The notes under the pieces are model-generated. The model made no database searches. It saw only the letters and a list, made by a program, of their open reading frames with translations, and had not been told where the DNA came from. Made by a program: the position numbers and the translations under genes. From an uncultured Clostridium sp. (GTDB lineage: Bacteria; Bacillota; Clostridia; Lachnospirales; Lachnospiraceae), in contig CANRXD010000083.1 of NCBI GenBank assembly GCA_947643685.1, forward strand, positions 1 to 7,034: a stretch of DNA of 7,034 nucleotides, in the 5' to 3' direction. This document shows positions 5,701-7,034 of this stretch, one piece after another. Numbering within the stretch: the stretch's first letter is position 1; the number at the start of each line of letters is the position of its first letter.

Positions 5701-7034
5701 CTAAACCATGATCTTTCTGAGTACAAAATGAATTTCCGTACCAATCCCCTCTTTACTGGTGGCCCAGATTTTTCCTCCATGATCCTCGATGATCTTTTTT
5801 ACAATGGAAAGACCAATACCGCTTCCGCCTTTGGAGGAATTTCTGGACGAATCTGTCCTGTAAAACCGGTCAAAAATATACGGAAGCTCTCCGGGGCCAA
5901 TTCCTTTCCCATTGTCCTCGATTCCGATCTGAATAAAATCTCCCACATCGCGAATCCGAATATTAATAATCCCATTTTTTTTATCCATGTATTTCAGCGA
6001 GTTTCCAATAATATTGTTGATCACCCGTTTCATCTGCTCCGCATCGGCAATGACCATCACATCCTCGTCCACATAGTTAAAATACCCCAGTTCTACACCA
6101 CGGGCTTCCAGTTCCAGCCCCACCTCGTCAATACAGTCCCGGAAATAGTTGGCAACATTGATTTTTGAGAAAGTATAAGGGATTTTATTGGTATCAATTT
6201 TAGAGTAAAAGGTCAGTTCATCAATGAGTCTGTCCATATCGTTGGCCTTATTATATATGGTTCGGATATACTTATCCAGTTTCTCCGGGGAAGATGCCAC
6301 TCCGTCCATAATGCCTTCCACATAACCTTTAATGGCCGTAATTGGAGTTTTTAAGTCGTGGGAAATGTTGCTGATTAACTCCTTGCTTTCTTTATCATAT
6401 TGTATCTTTTCCTCCGTGCTCTCTTTTAGACGGAGTCTCATTTCCTCGAAATTCTGACAAAGCTGCCCTATTTCATCATCGTCTTCAATTTCCAGAGTAA
6501 AATCCAGATTTCCATCTCTGATCTTTTTCGTGGCTTCCTGAAGCTTTCCTAAAGGACGCCAGATAGACTGGTAGACCCAGACCGTAAGGAAAGCTCCTGT
6601 AATAAATAAAATAAGTACACTTGTGAAAAACATTTCAAAAATCATGGATTTGATTTCCGGAATCACATCCACCACATTGGTCACCAGGTACAGGTTCCCC
6701 TCCTCGCCATCGGAAAACGTGAAATTTTTCTGCTTAATCAGATGCTCTGTTTTTTCATCCAGATAATTTCCCCAATTCGACAGGTATTCCATATCCTCAT
6801 AGTCAGCAAACTCATCTGCCAGCTGGTCGGTGGCCTTTTGATCCCCCGTAAAAAAGGTCTGCCCTGCCTTGCGGACAATTAAAAAGGAATGTTTCATGGA
6901 AAGCCTTCCATTTAGATCAGCAAGATAAGTTTCATCCTCAAATTTATCTGTTTTTTCATTGATATCCCTGTCAATCTCTTTTTGTATGGATTCCGTAAGG
7001 CGGCTGAACACACGGATGGAAGACCCAGCCAACA
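5701..7034 (-). CDS. Membrane sensor histidine kinase, N-terminus outside the window
   Basis: Transmembrane sensor that autophosphorylates on His and passes phosphate to the response regulator encoded 13 nt downstream. The frame is open to the window edge, so the true start and most of the first membrane helix are missing; 443 codons are visible and residue numbers here count from the TTG at 7032. Residues about 5-127 form an extracytoplasmic sensor domain, strongly acidic around 64-95. TM2 spans about 129-155. A HAMP linker follows (about 156-207, with RPLGKLQEATKKIRDGNLD). The dimerisation helix has the H-box SNISHDLKTPI with phospho-acceptor His225. The ATP-binding domain shows the N-box NNIIGNSLKYM (339-349), G1 box DNGKGIG (373-379), F-box IFDRFYR (386-392) and G2 box GGSGIGLSIV (402-411). 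All catalytic motifs are intact, so the visible part should be active. The signal sensed is unknown. Confidence 0.96.
   Translation of the reverse strand, partial: LAGSSIRVFSRLTESIQKEIDRDINEKTDKFEDETYLADLNGRLSMKHSFLIVRKAGQTFFTGDQKATDQLADEFADYEDMEYLSNWGNYLDEKTEHLIKQKNFTFSDGEEGNLYLVTNVVDVIPEIKSMIFEMFFTSVLILFITGAFLTVWVYQSIWRPLGKLQEATKKIRDGNLDFTLEIEDDDEIGQLCQNFEEMRLRLKESTEEKIQYDKESKELISNISHDLKTPITAIKGYVEGIMDGVASSPEKLDKYIRTIYNKANDMDRLIDELTFYSKIDTNKIPYTFSKINVANYFRDCIDEVGLELEARGVELGYFNYVDEDVMVIADAEQMKRVINNIIGNSLKYMDKKNGIINIRIRDVGDFIQIGIEDNGKGIGPGELPYIFDRFYRTDSSRNSSKGGSGIGLSIVKKIIEDHGGKIWATSKEGIGTEIHFVLRKIMV

Noticed and set aside
5650..6168. Plus-strand open frame of 172 codons opposite the kinase and the regulator start
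   Set aside because: It is antisense to two well-supported genes including the kinase ATP-binding domain; the translation looks non-biological. The equal length to the frame at 1910-2428 is coincidence.
7030..7032. TTG at 7032 as the start of the histidine kinase
   Set aside because: It lies at the window edge in a frame that stays open, and starting there would remove the first membrane helix a sensor kinase of this type needs. It is most likely an internal leucine codon.
1..7034. RNA genes, insertion sequences, CRISPR arrays, phage attachment sites, toxin-antitoxin pairs
   Set aside because: The window is almost fully occupied by six ordinary genes. The longest gap is 213 bp (3521-3733), accounted for by terminator, promoter and leader. 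No tRNA-like fold, transposase or regularly spaced repeats were seen.

Overview
The window carries six protein-coding genes, all on the minus strand. The layout suggests a Gram-positive member of the Clostridia, probably Lachnospiraceae-like. The clues are base composition near balanced with AT-rich intergenic regions, strong AGGAG-type ribosome binding sites, TTGACA-type promoters, and a lipoprotein with a long Ala/Thr/Glu/Ser linker. This placement is an inference from style; no marker gene is present.

Reading in the direction of transcription (high to low coordinates), the window opens inside a membrane sensor histidine kinase whose N-terminus lies outside (7034-5701). A 13-nt gap leads to an OmpR/PhoB-type response regulator (5687-4998), then a 12-helix MFS transporter (4924-3734). 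The kinase and regulator are tightly coupled: the regulator's Shine-Dalgarno directly abuts the kinase stop codon. The MFS gene has its own good promoter just after the regulator's stop codon. A 14-bp stem-loop terminator (3714-3677) closes this block.

A second unit follows in the same direction. A near-consensus sigma-A promoter (3613-3586) drives a peptide-type (SBP_bac_5) solute-binding lipoprotein (3520-1874). Next come two DppB/OppB- and DppC/OppC-type permeases (1840-890, and 878 running off the window at base 1). The ATPase genes that such an importer needs are not in the window and could lie beyond base 1. AT-rich symmetric sequence between terminator and promoter may form an UP element or operator.

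Functionally the two blocks are a signalling plus export unit and an oligopeptide-type (or nickel/other small solute) importer. Their shared orientation does not prove shared control, because the terminator separates them. No RNA genes, mobile elements, CRISPR arrays, attachment sites or origins were seen. Apart from the small regulatory features listed, this looks like an ordinary chromosomal region; I found no convincing novel system.
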